From NCBI GenBank assembly GCA_013400975.1, contig WBMZ01003014.1, positions 124,001 through 188,000 on the forward strand: DNA of 64,000 nucleotides. The letters are read 5' to 3'. The DNA is from Atrichornis clamosus (taxonomy: Eukaryota > Chordata > Aves > Passeriformes > Menuridae). The position numbers were made by a program, and so were the translations under genes. Shown one piece after another: positions 22,216 through 36,582 of this stretch. The notes under the pieces are model-generated. The model was given only the letters and a program-made list of their open reading frames with translations, searched no databases and was not told the origin of the DNA. How positions within the stretch are numbered: the stretch's first letter is position 1; each line of letters opens with the position of its first letter.

Positions 22216-25200
22216 GTGGCAGGGCATGTCTCTGATTCCTGGCAGCTAGGCTGCAGAAACTGTTTATTTCCACACAGCATCTGCAGTGAGACATGAATAG
22301 GGATGTCGCCATTGTTCTCGAGGTCTGACAAATTTAACTGACACGCACTACAGAGTGCAATCATACCCCAGAGACTGAGAAATCCTTCCTGGAGAAGGAG
22401 CAAGGACAATGTTTATACTTACTCACGCTTGAAGTAAAGATATGTAAACATGATGCTACATTTAGATTTAAATTCGATAAAAACCAAGGGAGAGTGAAGG
22501 AGAAGAATTAGAAGGGGCACCAATAGATTTATTGTATCATAAAAACAAGCCAATATATGAATATTTTAATTGTCCTTTAGCATTGCATAAAATTATTTAC
22601 AATTCCTCTTTGTTCGACTAATGCAAGATTTCCTAAGAATTCATGTTACATATTCTATAAAGCAACAGTAGAGACTATCAAGACCTATTGAGTTTTACAT
22701 GCAGTAGCTCAGCAGCTTGACTGCATAGTGCCTTCAGATATTTCTTGAGAAGACAAGCTGCTGACTTGTAGGTCAAGAAAGGTACAGGAGAAAAGGGGAA
22801 TTTAATTTTTTTTATGTAATATTCTCTCACTTTCTTATGGTGTCATTAAATATGTACTTTTGGCCTCCTGGGAAAATTCCAACAAAGCTTTTTGAGGACT
22901 GGTTATGTAAACTGTGTTTCTTCAAAAGTGGATACTTTCTGTGATACTCGAGTATTTTTTCAAAAATTGATGAAATTTATACCTTTTTTAATTTGCCTAC
23001 ATATTAATACTGTATATCATCGTGAAAGAAATTATTATCTGATATATTTTAGCATTTAAAGGGAACCTGGTTTTGAACACCTTTTGCCTTATAATGACAT
23101 TATTAAGTCAAGATGAAAGAGACAATTAAAAAGAATTACCCATCTAGAAAACCACTTTCAGTTTTTCCCAAGTTCTTTGTATCTCCAACCTTGCACAAAT
23201 GGTGAACTGTAATGATATGCCCTCTCTTCTAGGAACAAGATTACATTCTTCACTAACATAAACAAGGAGCAAGGTAGTATTTTGAGCTTTGAAAGTTAAA
23301 AAGAGATCATAGTTCTAATTCTGTGAATTGAAATACCTGTGATAAATGGAATATCTGAGCAGTGAGGAGAACACCCTAAAAATGGGTGTATTTGTCTCTG
23401 CCTGGAACACAAGGGGCAGATGCACTGTGTTTGCTAACACACAGGTCTGAAAAGGTCATTCCAGCTGGTACACAGAAAAGTTTGACAAATATTTCAACAC
23501 ACAGGGATGTCCATTAAATCAATCATCATTTTCTGGTCATGTTTAAATTCAGTGAATCAGGATTTCTTATGCTGTGCTAAGGCAGTGTCTGCTTTGGAAA
23601 CAGCAATGTCACTAAAAAGAACCAGTTGATTTTAAGGAGCAAGCAAGGAAAAAAAAAAAAAGTGTTCATTTTGAAAAATTGTCTATTCCTTCAGCATTAT
23701 ATTCAAGTACTTTATCTGATTATGCAAGTTGTATGCGGTTTGTATTTTTCTAGGCAGAAAACAAGATGTGGTATTTTTATGTTAATACAAAATCCTGGCA
23801 GAAGTAGGACCTTAATGTCCTGGTAAACCCTGGAGGTGAAATGACTGTTATCACACAGTAAACCAAAAATGAAGAAATCCAGGTCACAAGAAGTATAATA
23901 GGTCTGTGTACCTTGGTGTTTTGGTGAGTTATTTAGAATTTGGCTTCTTGAGTTCTTTCCTCCACCAGATTTTCAGTCACTGCTGCTCATGAAGTACAGT
24001 GGGAAACTGAGGAGGGCCAGGACAAGACAGGTACATTACCAGCTAGGACAGAATTCCTGAAGAAAAATGGTGCATCATAGACATATTTCTTGTCAAGGAA
24101 GAATCTGAACTGGAGAAGAAATGGCTCCTTGTTTTGCAGTTATCGTGGACTGCAATTTATGCCTGAAGTCTGTCTACGGTTCTGGCACATGAAATGGATA
24201 ACCTTCTAGTATGTCAAAGGTCGGAAAAGGTTTTAGTGATGTTACAAAATTTTTCTTGGAAATGCTTTGCCAGAGCCATATTGCCCAAGTGCCCATGCAG
24301 TTGAGAAAGCCAACTGAAGAAGAAATTCATGCTTTCCAAAGCAAAGAAATTATCTAAGCTGAAGGAAAATGCAGTGTTTTAGAATGCACTTTGATATTTC
24401 ACAGCAGCAAAATGCAATTGCACCTTAATCTCTTTCTTTCTAAGTCTCCTGCAGTTCCTTGCAGGATGTAGTTGTAGGTGAAGTGAGCACTCCTGAGTGA
24501 CAAGTGCTCACCCATCGCACAGCACGAGAGGTACTGACTAATGTTACCCTCTGGATTAAAGGAGAGGCACACACATAACACCCTTCACCTTCCAGGCAAC
24601 ACTGGAGGACAGAAAGAGTTGCAAAATGTCTTTAATATAAGGACAGAAATGACAAACTTGCAGCTTCATATCTATTGATAGGAAATACGGATTAATGGGA
24701 AATCATACAGAATGTGTGCATCTGCCTCATACAAAAGTTAGTGAAATCACACTGCTCTGCGCTTAAAATAAATAAGTTACAGATGTAAGGGGTCAGCAGC
24801 AGGAGACGGCACCTTCAGAAAACATTACAAACCGAAAAGGACCTGTAGAGATAGAGAAGAGTATAATAGATGTTTGCTAACCACCCCACCACAAATGAAG
24901 GCTTGTCCTAGTGGATCCAACTGAGCAGTCACTGCCAGGCTCACTGTGCCAGGTAACCTGTTCTTGGGGAATACTTCTCCACAGGGAAGCATAATTATAT
25001 TCTGCTATGTGTGCCCTCCATCTACACTGGCTCTGCAGGAAACACGGCAGAAAATTAGTGTTACCTGCGCGATTATCAGTGGAGAGCAAATTCCAAAATT
25101 GTTGATGGAATCATTTTCAGAAAGCTAGCTGTAAATGAAGCATCAAGCATGACAAAAAGACAGAGCTTTGCTTTTGACAGCAGGATGATGTGTGGGCGAG

Positions 25201-28200
25201 CAGTTATATAACACCTAATATCACCATTTTGGTTATTTCTTTATCCCTTTCTAAATTTTCATCAGCTTGGACAAACATAGCAACACTCTGATAAAGTTGT
25301 TTTGGAGTACTGGTAGACTTACAATATTGTTAGAGTGTTTACTGATTACAGCTGTTTCAGAGGAATGAAAGCAATGGTATATTTGACACTGTTTGATGTC
25401 AGTTTAATCTAAAAAGGATGTTTTTACTAAACTTCATATTAAATTCTCGAACAAAAGCTCATTAAAACAATCAAAAATTAATGAATCGAGGACAATATAA
25501 ATATATATACACATACTTAACATATGCAATATTGGTATGGGTCAGTATTTTGAAAATCCATGAGGACAGGATTAAAAAGGAGACATAAGATTCTTTTATT
25601 TTGTTTGGTTATAAATTTTCTCTGAAAAAGCTTCAGTAGCTTCTAATAGAAATCATGGCTAGACAAGCTACGTATAGTCAATGAATTCTTCATAATGAGG
25701 CCAAAGGAAACCAAAAATATGTTAACAAAAATTGCCAAGTAAATTTTAATAATGAGAAAATGATGTGTATATGTGCTGTATGATAAGCAGTAATGTGAGA
25801 ACTTAATCAGTGATCTGCAGATGGACACTAGATTCAATTCAAAGATGAAGAGACTACACTAATCAAATCCATTATCTATTGGAAAAATGTACTCAGTTCA
25901 AATAATTCTTAAATCTTCACACAGGTCACATAGCTGCTGCCTCAGTTACAATCTAGCAGAGTGTGCTAAGGTGAATGAAATGTCTGATTTTAGGGGAAAT
26001 CTGTAAGACAGCAGGGCCACATGTAACAAGATAGAGGCCTGAACTGCTCCTGAGTACCTTCTTCCAAGTACTACTGCACTGGTTGTCTTGTTTCATTTCA
26101 AAACGTTGTCACATTTCAAAGCTGCATTTCAATAATCTTCAATCTCAGGCAGCTGCTTTTCATTGTGCCTGGTTTACATTTTCAGGCCTTTCTTTACAAC
26201 TGCTAAAGTTAAAACAATATGTATGGGGGGTAGAGGATGTTGTTTAAATAAAAACAAACAGACCCAAAGAGTTCCTGATAATTACCTCATTTCAAAAGCT
26301 TAGGCTGTATGCAAGGAAAGTCGTGCCAGCTGGGATATATTTTATGTATAGACTAGAAAGGGTGGAATCATTCATTCCCGACTTTTAGGTCCAATTCTCC
26401 ATAAAAATCTAAGAAAAGACTGTCAGGTTATCATAATGCATTTGGAGAAAAACCATATTTCCTATGACATCAGATTTGTTTCAAGACTATTCTCTGGCAA
26501 GAAGGAAAGAAACTGTTTTACATTTTTTTTCATCTCACCCAGTTGAAGAAAAATGCCTGTGATCTTCTCATATAAAAGTATATTGCCTTATAAAGAAGAT
26601 GACTTTGGAATGCAATGAACATTGGAACATTTATTCCCATGGTATTTCAACTTACAAGCTAATTTTGGCCAAACACAAACTGAAAAGAGCAATCTATCCA
26701 ATGCCATGACTCCTTAACTGCATTAACTAAGCAGATCTTCACAAAGCTCTGATATGCACTGAAATGTATGAAGTTCAAGATGACATCATGCTGGCACTCA
26801 TCATGTGACTCAAAAAGTGAAGCAGAATCAAGATTTTTAAAAGAACTCATGGCCTGCTTTTTCTTACTCTAAGGCTGAAGGAAATTATCAACTTTAACTT
26901 GCACAGGGTAGGATTCAAAGCTGGGACACGTCCATAAAGGAGGATGTGTCCTTCTGAGATAAGAAGCCTCCTTCTGAGCAAAGACTGTCCCAGAAGACCA
27001 GATGTCAAAGCTCTCTGTATAAAATGGGCTACATTTTATCTGGGAAATGTTGGTTTTCAATAGTTATAAATAAAAGTCTAGATGGGTAGCTGAGACACAC
27101 AGTAGGTGTGTGGGGTTATGGTAATAAATAACAATATAGTGGTCCTTGCTTTCTGTACGTAATAGCCCTGGGAACTACAGAGTATTCCAAGGAGGACAAC
27201 AAACATAAAAGCAAAAATTAATGTGCAGGGAGATTGAGAATAGTTTTCCTGCTGCTTGATCAGTTGTAAATGGAGGCTTATTTCACTGGCCTTGCAAATT
27301 CATTAACACTAGATCTCCTTATTCTGCAAGTTTTCTGAGATCCATGCACCCTGTTAATGCAAAGTCTTGCTCTTCTCTCTCTTACTGAGACAGCTGATTT
27401 AGAGGGTATTGTCCAAACTGTTTTCCTGATGGTCTCTGTTCAAGGAGGAGAGAAACATCACTGTTGAGTGTTGCGTGTGAGGAACAAAAGTTCCTTTAAA
27501 CTGACTACCTCACTTCGTGGGTGGAAGAATAGCAGAAGTTATTTCTGTTCAAATAAGGACCAGAAGGAAGACATAATCCCAGAGAAAAACTGAAAATCTG
27601 TGATAGTCAAAATGAGTTTAGCAACATGCTTATGATATGAGAAGTGCACAGCCTTCTTACCTTAAATAAGATTTCCTGTTGCAGTTCTTTATTAGATGAC
27701 ATGAATTGCCCTCAGCAAAACAAATTTTTATGGATAGTTGCCATAGGGAAATGTCTAGGAGAATTAAACAGTTCAGTGTACTGTGGTAGCCTCAGATCAG
27801 GCTCTGCTGGCGGCTGCAACGCTGCGCCTCGAGGGACTAAGAGGGGTAAGAAGACAAGAAGAAAAGTGAAAGAAGTAAACTGGTATAGAAAAGACAAACA
27901 ATACAAAAACCACAAAGAGTGCAGCTGGGGACACAGGAGGAGGTCTTAAAGCATTATAGTGGGAACATATTAAAGTGCAGGTTATTGGTGCAGAGACACC
28001 AGGCAAACCACAAACTCCTTGGGCTCTGTTTCTACAAACCTGGAGTTCAGCAAATTCCTGCACGACAACTTGAACTCTGGGTTTATGCACCTCTTTCTAA
28101 GGGATTAGGGACAGTCCTTGCCATGTTTAACTGGGGTCAAAATTCTCCCATCACAAGAAAAAAAGGCATGCCTGAACACAATGGATGCCAAAGTAACTTC

Positions 28201-29574
28201 GTTTCTAGCCACACTATCTAACAGTGCTGGTTTAGGAAAAGACGCACTTTTGGCAGAAGGTAGAGGTGAGTGCAAAACAGTTTTCAGAAATGCTTTAGCT
28301 TTCTATTTAAAGTCAAGTAATTATGAGTTTAGGAGAAAGTTTTTATTAAGGTCAGATTTCTCAGTGTGTTTCAGAAAGACTTGTTGCTCAACGGTTCACA
28401 AAAGTACTTGCCCTTGGTAGCCTGGATACTTTATACTTAAGCATTTCTAAACAAACTGGTCTGAATTTAGTATTGACCATAGCTCAAGCAGGAAACCTGG
28501 CAAGATGCCCTTCTGAAATCCTATTCAATCTGAATTATTCAGTTATTCTGTCAGCCACTGAATTGTTCCATTTGACGACATTTAACAGGCATCTTCCTTA
28601 ACTTGGTAATTCAAACATTCACATAAGAGGAGAACTGTGTCTGTGTACAGAAAGGGCAATACCACCTTTGCACTGGTTACTTGGATGATTAAACTCTAAG
28701 TGTATCTCAGAGGTTTTGTTTTAGTGGTAAGTCCTGGAGTATTAAGTGTCAGCTATCAAGACTTTGATGGCTTAGGAGAAAATTAACTTACTTGGCAAAT
28801 TTCAGGAGTCAAGCACAGTTTGTGGAGTCGGGCACTGACATCTGATCTACCCCACTGCTTTATGACATAACACTCCCAGAGGATGTTTGAAAAACAAAGC
28901 ATCACTGCATCTTACTGCTTTTCCAGGCAAAGGCAAACAAAGTTGGACATCCTACACTGATCTCCTCTTGGCCTATGCTTCTGGTAGCTTGTCCATCTCT
29001 GTATTTCTCTACATGAAAGATTTTTCCAATCTTAAAATATGTTGTACAACATATAATTCCACTGAGGGACTGCTGACCTCTAACTTTGAGAAGGTCTGGC
29101 CTAATGTTCAGTTTGACTAACAACTTTATTCTACTCATTTTTCTTATTTAGTGTGTTCACATCCTTCTGACATAAATTTAGGTTTTCATCCCTTAGCCTT
29201 TTTCTATCCACATGTAATTCCACTGCAAATGCATGGACTTCTGTTAGCCTTTTATTTGCAGATTGTCTGAGCAATACACTTCTTCATGCCTGATCTCTTT
29301 AGGGCTGTCTGTTTTTTCCTTTGGGGGCGTATGTATATTCCATTGTCAGAACACAGTGGATTATTCTAGGTACTGCCACCCCTAGAGCTAAAGAAAGAGG
29401 AATAAGTATGTCACAGCTGTGTGTTGAGAAGCCCACATTTGAAGGATAAAATCCTACCGGGCTTTTCTCCCCCAACGTATCATCCAACAAAATCAGATCT
29501 AATTTACTGCTGGCTATTTCTAGCCCTTCTTTTCAGCATTACTGATTCCCGTGCTCCTCCCTCCCACCGCATAT
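22216..29574. other. long AT-rich non-coding stretch
   Basis: No gene is supported. Open frames are short, at most 101 codons (27644-27949 plus). A donor-like GGTAAGA lies at 27845-27851, and AGAG-GTGAGT at about 28262-28271 follows a short open segment, but neither has a convincing acceptor. An A13 run starts near 23649. No known repeat family is recognised. Confidence 0.55.
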
Positions 29575-29750
29575 CAATGCCTCAAACTGCATGCCTTGGG
29601 GACGGCGGTGTCTCCTGTGGGAACAGCAGTTGCTGGTTACCAGCCGCTGGCCAGCCCGGCACGCACCACCGAGCGCTGCCTGCTGCCTCGTGCTCAGCTC
29701 TGAGCACCACAGCCTCAACCACCTGAATCCGACAGGTACCTCCAGGCCTC
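29575..29750. other. small GC-rich patch
   Basis: About ten CpGs by hand count lie in 175 bases, inside overlapping open frames on both strands (29421-29726 plus and 29539-29793 minus). The translations are compositionally biased and unrecognised. No gene is inferred. Confidence 0.3.
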
Positions 29751-32438
29751 CCGAGAAGCCATAAAGATGAAAGCCAAAAATCAATGCAATCAAGTTCTCA
29801 GCTGGAGATACAATAAAATTTTAAGGATGTTCAGGCAGGTGCTGTGTGAGCTTTGCCAGGTATCTGGCACGCAGTAGAGTAAGATCTACACACAGGAACA
29901 TGAATGCTCTAAAGGTCTTAAAAACTGCAGTTCCTCATCTATCTGGAGAAGTTCTAATAGGAAATCAGGCTTATGTGAGTCTGGTGTCACTTCTACAGCT
30001 GTAGAAATAACACATGCCTTTCTTAGTTATGTGGAGAAAATGCCCTGTTAAGGGGTTATGCCTCTTCTTGTGAAGGAACCAGATTTCTTTGGGAAACAGG
30101 GAATAAACTCCCACAGACCACACAGATCAAAGTCCCTGGCCAGTGCCTGAGGTGCCACCCTGAGGTGGAGGGTGTGGGATGAGAGCAGTGGTTACTGCAG
30201 AGGTGTGACAGAGATGCACACAGAAGATGCAGAGAGCACTGAGAGCTCAGGCGCAGCCCCATGTGAGAATCAGAAACATGGTCTGGAGAAAAACCCCAGG
30301 ATGGGACATCCAGTGCTAAGCAGTGAGGAGACATGAAGATCTAAAGAAAGGTACGTGGCATTTCAACACTCTGTGGGTTTAGTGCCAAACAGCTCTGTGC
30401 AGAAACCACTCCATAGAAAGGATTTACCCGGCCTTTGTGACCAAGAGAGCCACAGATGTCCTAGGCTGTGGTTGCTGTTGCGATTTTCTCTTTTCCATGC
30501 CTGACATCCAAGCAAGCAGAGAGCACACATAAACTGAGAAAAGCCTGGAATCTAGTATTCCATGGTATAAAACCACTTACGATCCAGTACAACTAGAGTC
30601 AGCTGGCCAGGAAACAGAGTTGCTGAAATTTCAGGGAAATGTTACCCTTTTTTTTTTTCCTGTGTAATCTCTTTCAAGGTCTTCAGCAAAAATGCAGTTG
30701 CATGTTCATTGAAGTTGTTTGTTGGGGGCGTACCTACCGGGATAACACACGATTTTCACACTACTTAAAGTGGTGTAATTGAAATAGACCAAGCTGCATT
30801 CCCAGTGACTGATCTATACATCAGCAGTGGTTTGAATTGTGCTGCTCTTTCATCCTTTAAGGTTTTATTCTCTGACTCACAAACAATTTCACTGAGGTGT
30901 AGAATAACCTCCAGAGAAGAGCATTTTTCAATCAATAGCGTTTTAGTAGAAAAGCAGTACATGCATGAGTACACTAATTGAGGAACACATTTCCTTAGTC
31001 TCAGCTCTGTTATTGCATTCTAATTTCCCACCATTTCTACAATTTAACATTTCTGGTTGATAAAAAGTTCATCATGATACAGAGGATTTATTTAACATAT
31101 ATGAGAATTAACTACTAATTTTGGAGGCAATTTGAACTGTGTGAGATTAAATTTGCCCTATTAACAGGTTTGCAGTTGCTCTGGAAGAAACCTTGACATC
31201 CACAAATCAGTTGCCACAAATGAAGCTTTAAAATCCTTACCTATCTGAACTGAATTTTTTTTGTAATATAGTGAAAACTTTCTGTTTGAGAGAAGTTTTA
31301 AGAGGGTCCCAACTGCATCTAAGTTTCATTTCTTTATTCTAATTTTTAGTCTACTTGTCTGCTTCTCTTCCTACGTGTTCCTTTTCCCAGGCCTTCTTCT
31401 GGGACTAGGTGAGCTTTCTACAAAGCTGTTCTAAAATTAGGATTTTATTCAATTTTTCTGAGTTGCAGAAGAAACAAAAAAACCCCCAAAAAGCAGGTTG
31501 GGGACATAAAAGAAAATAACAGCCTTCAGATTTTTTCCCTATATTGTGAAAAATATCCTACCGTTTTCAGGAAGGGAATGAGTGTGAATGTCATGTTTTT
31601 GTTACTCTTTGGGGAAAAACACTGTGTAACGGGAAAGGGGAGACTGAACAAAAGGGGGCAAAAAAGAAAGACTGAATAGCACGTACCAAGGGGATTATCT
31701 TTTGTCTCCTCTCTCTTGCCACTATGACTTAGGATGATCACTTCTCATCAAGACATCCCTCCTTCTTGATATTCTCTGCGTACCATGTCTAGCACAACAA
31801 GACACCAGTCCCGACAGGTTCCTTCATGAATGACTGTAATAAACTTATAAAGCCACATTATCCTATACTTCCCCACATAGATACCAATTTTTTTCTCCCC
31901 CTTAGTGCTCATATAGGCTACACTAGTGTTTATCCCTGTATATTAAAATACAGCAGGTATGAGATCTGTCAAAAACAATTCCTGCTTCCTTGCACTGGAG
32001 AAGCTCAGAAAGTGTTATGGCTTTATGGTTAGCTTTCATTAAAACCTAAAAAATTAGATAGACACTACCACTGGGAGATAATGAACTAAATGCTATCCTG
32101 GCTTTACAGATGTAGAAAATGAGATGTCAAGTGTGGGGAAGTACACCTGTAATTGCCTCTAGCGAGAGAGACAGCTGGAGCTCATCACTGCTGCTTCTCC
32201 ACAAACGGGCTCAATGAAAAGATATCTCTCTGGCTCTCCTGAGTTCTCCCAAAGGGTCAACTTACACTTCAGCTGGTGTAAAATCTCCCACTGCTTTACT
32301 CTATTTATTGATTTCTTTACAGCTCAACTTTTCTTAACCATTTTGCAGCTAAAATAAAATCCCACAAACACCCTGAGAGTGCCACCTTTGGAAAACTAAT
32401 TCCAAAAGATACTCCAGGTTTCTGGGCTAGGTACATAG

Positions 32439-32442
<4 letters not shown>
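29751..32442. other. non-coding stretch without recognised genes
   Basis: Mixed sequence with no recognisable exon, RNA gene or repeat family. A minus-strand segment near 30580-30625 has a CAG acceptor and a GTAAGT donor about 40 bases apart, but this is too short and too common a pattern to call an exon. Confidence 0.55.

Positions 32443-32476
<34 letters not shown>
32443..32476. repeat. (AC)17 dinucleotide microsatellite
   Basis: Thirty-four bases of uninterrupted AC repeat are flanked by ATAGATAT on the left and TATATGCATAT on the right. This is the only long pure dinucleotide repeat in the window. Its length and purity predict length polymorphism between individuals. Confidence 0.97.
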
Positions 32477-32478
<2 letters not shown>

Positions 32479-35400
32479 TATGCATATCAAATCAATCTAA
32501 GGATACATTAAACAGAAAATTCTAAAAGCAGTGGGATGGGAGGGGATTGGGCTATTCAAGACCTATGGGTAAACGCTAAAGTCTCTTGTCAAGAGATAAT
32601 TTTCCCAATAATACAATTTTACTGCAGCAATTACATTTCTTTTCCTTAGAGGACAAGTTATTCTATTTCTAAAAGAAAAAAAAAAATGTGCACTGTCAAA
32701 TTCATTCAGGAGGAAGAGTTAAAATAAACAGCTAAGGTTAACTGGAACACTGACCTTCCACAAAAATATTTTAAAGAGATAATATTAGACTGCAGCCAGA
32801 AACTGGCAAGTGTCAGTTTTCATTCAAATCATTAAATATATTCATGTAATTGACTCTCTTTATGGGATATTGAAAAGTTCTGCTGCTTTACCAGCTTTTT
32901 ACGTTATTTTTTTCTGTGTGACTGCCTTGGTAAATGGACCCCATTGCCTGAGCACGAGGTCCTCAGAGCAGCAACAGAGCAGCTCTGTACCCACCACCAC
33001 ATATGGTACCAGGATGAGAGACAGCTCATAGATTAGTGAAGGCTATTTCATTCAGACTCAGCAGTTTTGGGAACGCCCCTGTTTTCCTGCTTGTCTCAGG
33101 TCTGGACCAAGGTATTTTCAGGATTTTGCCTACAATGTTAGTGTTACCCTAGACTTGCCAGGAGTATTTTTCCTTCTCCTGTCTGAAAACAAGAACTCTG
33201 TCATAACTCTGAAGTATGTGAGAGCACAGCAGCAGCCTGTGGAATCCACACCTTGTGGGAAGAAGTGTCTTTTCACCTCTGTGGTGGTGAGCTCCCTCAA
33301 TTTATCGTGCCTGTAAGGGTCAGTTTTCACTCATGAAAAATTTTTCAAAGGAAGAAGAGTAAATTACTTTCCCCCTTCAAGTTGCCACCCCTTGGTGCCA
33401 CCTTACATCATCCCCAGAGCGAATCCAGGGGTACCTGTCAAAGGCAGGAGTGACAGCTATCCATCTGCCTCTTTCTCCGTGTGCTGTGTACCTCCAGCAC
33501 ATTTTTTTGGCATGGTGGTGATAGATTTTTATCATTTAATTAAATCACTCACTGTCTATTTCTGTTTTCACTGCCAGTAGGCTCAGCAAACACTTCTGGA
33601 AACCCAGGATCCTTCTAGAAACTAAATGAAGCACAGGAGTACAGTATTCCCTCTCTTGCACTGCACCAGTGACTGCAAACCAGGGCTATTCACATGAATT
33701 CTGCTCATGTCTCACACTTAGCGGTAATCTCCAAATCTCCTAACCTATCTGGAAACGTTTTATATCCTTGAATCACTTTTGTTCAGGAAGGTACTTTTTG
33801 AATCATTTGCCAAGCTGAAAGAGGCTTTAATGTATGGCTAAAAACTCAACTCAAACTCTGGAATTAAAAGCAGAGGACACGAGTTTTTATTACAACCAGT
33901 TTCTCGGTTCTGACATCCTTTGTAGCACAAGTCCTTGGTGCTAACTAGTAACTGATCAAACGCCTTTTGTCCTTTTAAACCAGAATGCCAAGTTTTTGCA
34001 ACTGCAGGGTGGACTGGTCTAGCGAAGACAGTGAGACAACCACCCTTGGTATCCTGCTATCCTTGCTGTCCTGTCCAACAGCAATCCTGGGGCAACAATG
34101 GTAAAGCTACTTGGGAAGGACTGAGTACATTCATAATGGGTACATGCTCACAGTTTACACCCTACCATCTGAAAGGCCAAAGCCCACACCTGCAGCTAGA
34201 GGTTTTCAACCAGTGCCTGTTTTTAAGGACCAACTCTTCACTGAAAAAAAATATAAATCTGCGGGAGGTGTGGGGAAGCATTGGCACAAGAAGAGAAGAG
34301 GGAAAAAAAAAAAAAAGCAGTAGAAAGACCCAAAAAAACTCACTTTCTTCCACATTTCTGAGTCAGAGACACACCTCTCAGTAAGGGCTGGTGCCTCCCT
34401 CAGCCTCTCTGACACTACAGATACAACCTACTCTTTCTCAGAAAGACAAAGCACCTCACCCTGGGTTAGTTCACAGCAGACAAAGATGATCCGTCTATTC
34501 CACAAATTGCTGATAAATGGCATTGCAGTCTCTTTCACCACTGTATAAATAACAATGTTTTCTCCAAATATTTTGCAGGAGTGTCTTCAATCTATCACCT
34601 CTAAGGCTTCAGTTGTCACCCTTTCCCTTTCACTGAGAACAAGTGATCACTTCTCTTTATTTGTAGGTAGATAGATTACCTATATAATTGTCTGGTCTTT
34701 TTGGTTTTCCTCTCACATCTCTTAAGTCTTTCCTTACAGCCCTGACAAAGAATGAAACTGCTACAAGCTCTCCCTTACTTTAACAGAGAACATTAAGTAA
34801 TCTTATTAAATTGCATTTTCCTCTGCAGTTTCAGAGGTTTCTACCTACCTTAAAGAAAGCATGAAAAGGAAATTTGTTTTGCAATTCAAAAAATAGCCCC
34901 AAGAAAGAGAGGTCTGAATCTTTTCCCCATCTTGCTAGCAGCCACAAAACTAGCCCATTAAAATCAGCTTCCAGGCAAACTGATGTTTTCCTAACATATG
35001 TTCCTCAAAGCTGTGCCAGCTGTGGTGCTCTCTACAGCCAATCACTGTGTTAATTGAGGTAAGCAATGAAAACATAAATACCTAAGTTACAGCAGTTTCT
35101 AAGATATTTAAAGCTGACTTGGATAAGCCATGCTAAACCACTGAACAGTGTCTCCTGTTCTTTCATATTTAAAGTAAGTGGTGGTTTTGGTTGCTTGTCA
35201 CAGCTTGTGGCTGAGAGGAATAACAGAGACACCAAATGTAGCTTTGGTGTCTGTTCCTAAGCTCACAATGGCCCTAGCAGTGTCTACTACAAGACCTAGC
35301 TTGAAAGATGAAGTATGGGAATTTTTATCCACATCTTCTTTGGTCCAAACTGGCTTTGTCATTAGTCACTTTAATCTAAAGGGGCATTAACAAAAATATT

Positions 35401-36557
35401 GCAATCTTTCCCAGCATTATGAAACCCAGTAGTCTTAGTAAGGACAAGTTTCCTCTCCAGCATTCAATTTTGATTATGGAAGTTAACATGCTTTTGAAAG
35501 AGATGCCGGATTTGTCTCATAATTTCATCTAATTGATCAGGTACTGACAAATTTTTATATATCTGGACCAAAGGACGTAAATAATACAATATACACATAA
35601 AAAAATAAAATCCCTAGATTGTTGTGTCATGCAGCTCAGAAAAGAGCCACAGGAGAACTACCCAGTTCTCCCGAAAATAAAAAAACTAAAAGAATTCCTT
35701 ACTAAGCTACCTTGAAATGCACAAGAGCAGCACATCTCCAACCAGTGAGGTGGCTGAAAAACACCACGTCCAGAGCTCTGAGGAGGTGTCAGTACAGAAA
35801 GGCCAAGAACGGATGCAGAACAAGCACAGAGGGGCAGACTGGCTTCCCCAGGAGAGCCCTGGACCCCTATTCTGCCTTACAGAAGACACTGGCCTCCTAA
35901 GCAACAGCACCAGGGAAGATGGAAGAAAATAGAACTGCCCAGCCCTGTCAGGATGTACATGCAAAAGGGGTTTTAGGCAGTCTTGAGGAAAAAGCTTCTA
36001 TTCTGCTTAAACCCTCATCTTTTTCTGCTGTTGAACTGACCCTTCAGTGTGTTAGCAGCATGGAAATTCAGATAAACTGGAGTTTTTGTCCTCCTGATTC
36101 TTTCTGTGTTAGCATTATATTCTGTCACCAGTTCCTGGACGACTAGCCCAAAGGAAGGTTGTATTTTTGCAGCAAGCATAAATTGATTAAAAGAACTGAA
36201 TCACTTAATGCTCATTTTGTGCACGCAAAATAATTTCTCGAGAAAGCATAGACCTCTCTTCTTTCACATTATTTTTAAATAGGGGCATTGCCTTTGCCTC
36301 TTCAAGAACGCAGAAAAGTCCTACGATTCCAAAAAGATGATCTACTAGAGCCTATTAAATGTGAACTATTGCATTGCAAGGTGTAGCCCTCTCTCTTGTA
36401 GGTAGCCATTTAAATCCTTATTTGCTATGATCTCTGAGATGCTGTGTCATTTTGAACTACAAGAATGAGTCATTACCTTGATGAGAGAAGCACCTGGACA
36501 CAAATAACTTTCTCTTAGTCTGTTTTTTTTGGTGGTGGGTTGGGGTTTTTTGTCACC
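32477..36557. other. non-coding stretch without recognised genes
   Basis: Open frames reach 117 codons (34031-34384 plus), but that frame runs into a lysine-rich stretch created by an A14 run at 34303-34316. A minus-strand frame at 33130-33330 gives a mixed, charged translation that I do not recognise. Nothing else is supported. Confidence 0.55.
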
Positions 36558-36582
36558 TTTTTTTTTTTTTTTTTTTTTTTTT
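36558..36582. repeat. T25 homopolymer run
   Basis: Twenty-five consecutive T residues are followed by AACAG. On the plus strand this resembles a strong pyrimidine tract and acceptor. On the minus strand it resembles a poly(A) tail, but no AATAAA is seen in the expected place (it would read TTTATT just after 36582). It is best treated as a homopolymer microsatellite. Confidence 0.9.

Noticed and set aside
30580..30630. Minus-strand micro-exon with CAG acceptor and GTAAGT donor
   Set aside because: About 42 bases with a weak pyrimidine tract and no recognisable peptide; such pairs are expected by chance.
34031..34384. 117-codon lysine-rich frame
   Set aside because: The basic stretch is simply the translation of the A14 run and flanking purines.
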